From positions 19,732-83,731 of the forward strand of contig JBJXFG010000098.1 of assembly GCA_046154665.1 (NCBI GenBank): a stretch of DNA of 64,000 bases, written 5' to 3'. Origin of the DNA: JAFLCM01 sp046154665. GTDB lineage: Bacteria; Planctomycetota; Phycisphaerae; Phycisphaerales; UBA1924. Shown in pieces: positions 62,685 to 64,000 of the stretch. Each line of letters begins with the position of its first letter. Position 1 is the first letter of the stretch. The notes under the pieces are model-generated. The model saw only the letters and a program-made list of their open reading frames with translations, ran no database searches and had not been told where the DNA came from. Position numbers and translations under genes: made by a program.

Positions 62685-63998
62685 TCACTTCCGCCACCAC
62701 GTCACCGCCCCGTACTCCGCCGAGTCGCCCAGTTCTTCCGCGATCCGCAGCAACTGGTTGTACTTCGCGTTGCGGTCGCTCCGGCATGGGGCGCCGGTCT
62801 TGATCTGGCCGCAGTTGGTCGCCACGGCGATGTCGGCGATGGTCGCGTCCTCGGTTTCGCCTGAGCGGTGGCTGAGGACCGCGGCCATGCGGTTGCGGAT
62901 GGCGAGGTTCACCGTGTCGAAGGTCTCGCTCAGCGTGCCGATCTGGTTGACCTTCACGAGCACGGCGTTGGCGCAGCCCTTGTCAATCCCCTTCTGGACG
63001 AACTTGCGGTTGGTCACGAAGAGGTCATCGCCCACGATCTGGACTTTGTCGCCGAGTTTCTCGGTGAGCATCTTCCAGCCGTCCCAGTCGTTCTCGGCGA
63101 GGCCGTCTTCGATCGAGCGGATGGGGTACTTCTTGCACCAGCTCGCCCACATGTCGACCATGTCCTTGCTGCTGAGCACCTCTTTGGTGCTCTTGAACAT
63201 CATGTAGCCGCCCTTCCCCCCCACCGTCTTGCCGGCTTTTTCAGCCTCGTTCCAGCATTCGCTGGTGGCCGGATCAAGGGCGACGAAAATCTGCTCGCCC
63301 CACTTGTAGCCGGCCTTCTTCACCGCCTGCTCGATGATCTGCAGGGCTTCTTCGTTGCTCTTGAGGTTCGGCGCGAAGCCGCCTTCATCGCCCACGGCGG
63401 TGCTCATGTGCTTGTCGTGCAGTACGCCCTTGAGCGCGTGATAAATCTCGACGCCGGCGCGCAGCCCGTCGTGGAAGTTCGAGAAGCCCCACGGCTGGAC
63501 CATGAACTCCTGAAAGTCGACGGTGTTGTCGGCGTGCTTGCCGCCGTTGAGGATGTTCAGCATCGGCACCGGTAGCGTTTTCGCACCGGTGCCGCCGAGG
63601 TAGCGGTACAGCGGCAGGCCCATCTGCTCGGCGGCGGCCTTGGCGACGGCCATGCTGACGCCGAGGATGGCGTTGGCACCGAGTTTGGCTTTGTTGGCAG
63701 TGCCGTCGAGGGCGATCATCATCGCGTCGATGGTCTCCTGGTCGCGTGCGTCGAGGCCTTCGAGTTCGGGGGCGATGACGTCGTTGACGTTCTTGACGGC
63801 CTTCGAGACGCCCTTGCCCAGCCACTCGGACTTCTTGCCGTCGCGGAGCTCGCACGCTTCGTGCTCGCCGGTGGAAGCGCCGGAGGGGACGGCGGCGCGG
63901 CCGAGGGTGCCGCCGGAGAGCGCGGCGTCGACTTCGACGGTGGGGTTGCCGCGGGAATCGAGGATCTGACGGGCGCGGATGTTGGTGATGGTGAACAT
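62685..63998 (-). CDS. eno: Enolase
   Basis: The 437-residue glycolytic enzyme interconverts 2-phosphoglycerate and phosphoenolpyruvate. Motifs are ILDSRGNPTVEVDAALSGG, AVPSGASTGEHEACELRDG, LGANAILGVSMAVAKAAA, TAVGDEGGFAPNL, metal ligands in VALDPATSEC, SIEDGLAENDWDGW and VGDDLFVTN, the catalytic-loop LVKVNQIGTLSETFD, and SHRSGETED. The length is normal. The gene is complete, with its start two bases from the window end, so its promoter is outside. Confidence 0.97.
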   Translation of the reverse strand: MFTITNIRARQILDSRGNPTVEVDAALSGGTLGRAAVPSGASTGEHEACELRDGKKSEWLGKGVSKAVKNVNDVIAPELEGLDARDQETIDAMMIALDGTANKAKLGANAILGVSMAVAKAAAEQMGLPLYRYLGGTGAKTLPVPMLNILNGGKHADNTVDFQEFMVQPWGFSNFHDGLRAGVEIYHALKGVLHDKHMSTAVGDEGGFAPNLKSNEEALQIIEQAVKKAGYKWGEQIFVALDPATSECWNEAEKAGKTVGGKGGYMMFKSTKEVLSSKDMVDMWASWCKKYPIRSIEDGLAENDWDGWKMLTEKLGDKVQIVGDDLFVTNRKFVQKGIDKGCANAVLVKVNQIGTLSETFDTVNLAIRNRMAAVLSHRSGETEDATIADIAVATNCGQIKTGAPCRSDRNAKYNQLLRIAEELGDSAEYGAVTWWRK

Positions 63999-64000
63999 GG

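Overview
The window is a GC-rich (by eye about two thirds G+C) chromosomal segment from a member of the Planctomycetota, most likely the class Phycisphaerae. This is an inference. It rests on the mix of secreted proteins with dockerin-like EF-hand tails, proteins ending in a short VPAPGA-type sorting tail followed by a hydrophobic stretch and arginines, DUF4331 and SUMF1-type proteins, a PilM-N-O pilus cluster, genes with and without Shine-Dalgarno sites side by side, and many short palindromic repeats between and inside genes. No rRNA, tRNA, prophage, insertion sequence with a transposase, or CRISPR array was recognised.

Layout. 1-2.3 kb: the 3' part of a menaquinone/ubiquinone methyltransferase and a B12-binding-fold protein. 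2.3-5.7 kb: a lower-GC two-gene operon coding for a SUMF1-fold protein and a dockerin-tailed secreted protein, flanked by heptamer tandem repeats. 5.7-12.6 kb: a LEA14-like lipoprotein, a heterodimeric ABC exporter with an MlaF-like ATPase in one operon, a PGRP-like amidase-fold protein and a small lipoprotein. 12.8-20.3 kb: a rhodanese-rhodanese-phosphatase fusion and a type IV pilus/type II secretion operon (pilM, pilN, pilO, a pilP/gspC-like gene, pilB). 20.6-26.9 kb: a DCC-family protein, a zinc-ribbon protein, smpB, an MFS permease, a Dabb lipoprotein and a prolyl oligopeptidase. 27-30.8 kb: envelope polysaccharide genes, a WecA/MraY-like transferase and an O-antigen-ligase-like protein. 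31-35.7 kb: elongation factor G, then a stretch with a zinc-finger antitoxin module, a sirtuin and a PIN-domain module. 35.7-45 kb: an OPT transporter, a GH35-like protein, and a TolC/HlyD-type efflux pair. 45-48.3 kb: a DUF4331-TPR-dockerin operon. 48.6-54.4 kb: branched-chain aminotransferase, a ParDE module, pheT and an SLC13-type transporter. 55-64 kb: a sugar-nucleotide epimerase, a RibBA-like protein, DnaK, two PEP-CTERM-like secreted proteins and enolase.

Two themes stand out. First, at least five families of small palindromic or inverted-repeat elements are scattered through intergenic DNA. Several copies lie in frame inside genes (pheT, the WecA-like gene, and twice in the O-antigen-ligase-like gene), where they add short loops to the proteins. 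One large inverted-repeat element lies between smpB and an MFS gene so exactly that both stop codons fall in its ends. Second, an unusual number of recognisable enzymes lack key residues: the B12 ligand histidine, the PGRP zinc ligand, the first rhodanese cysteine, the GH35 nucleophile, metal ligands in both RibBA halves, and the sirtuin zinc cysteines. These are motif readings made by eye and need alignment. A candidate noncoding RNA with its own promoter and terminator lies at about 54.67-54.97 kb.
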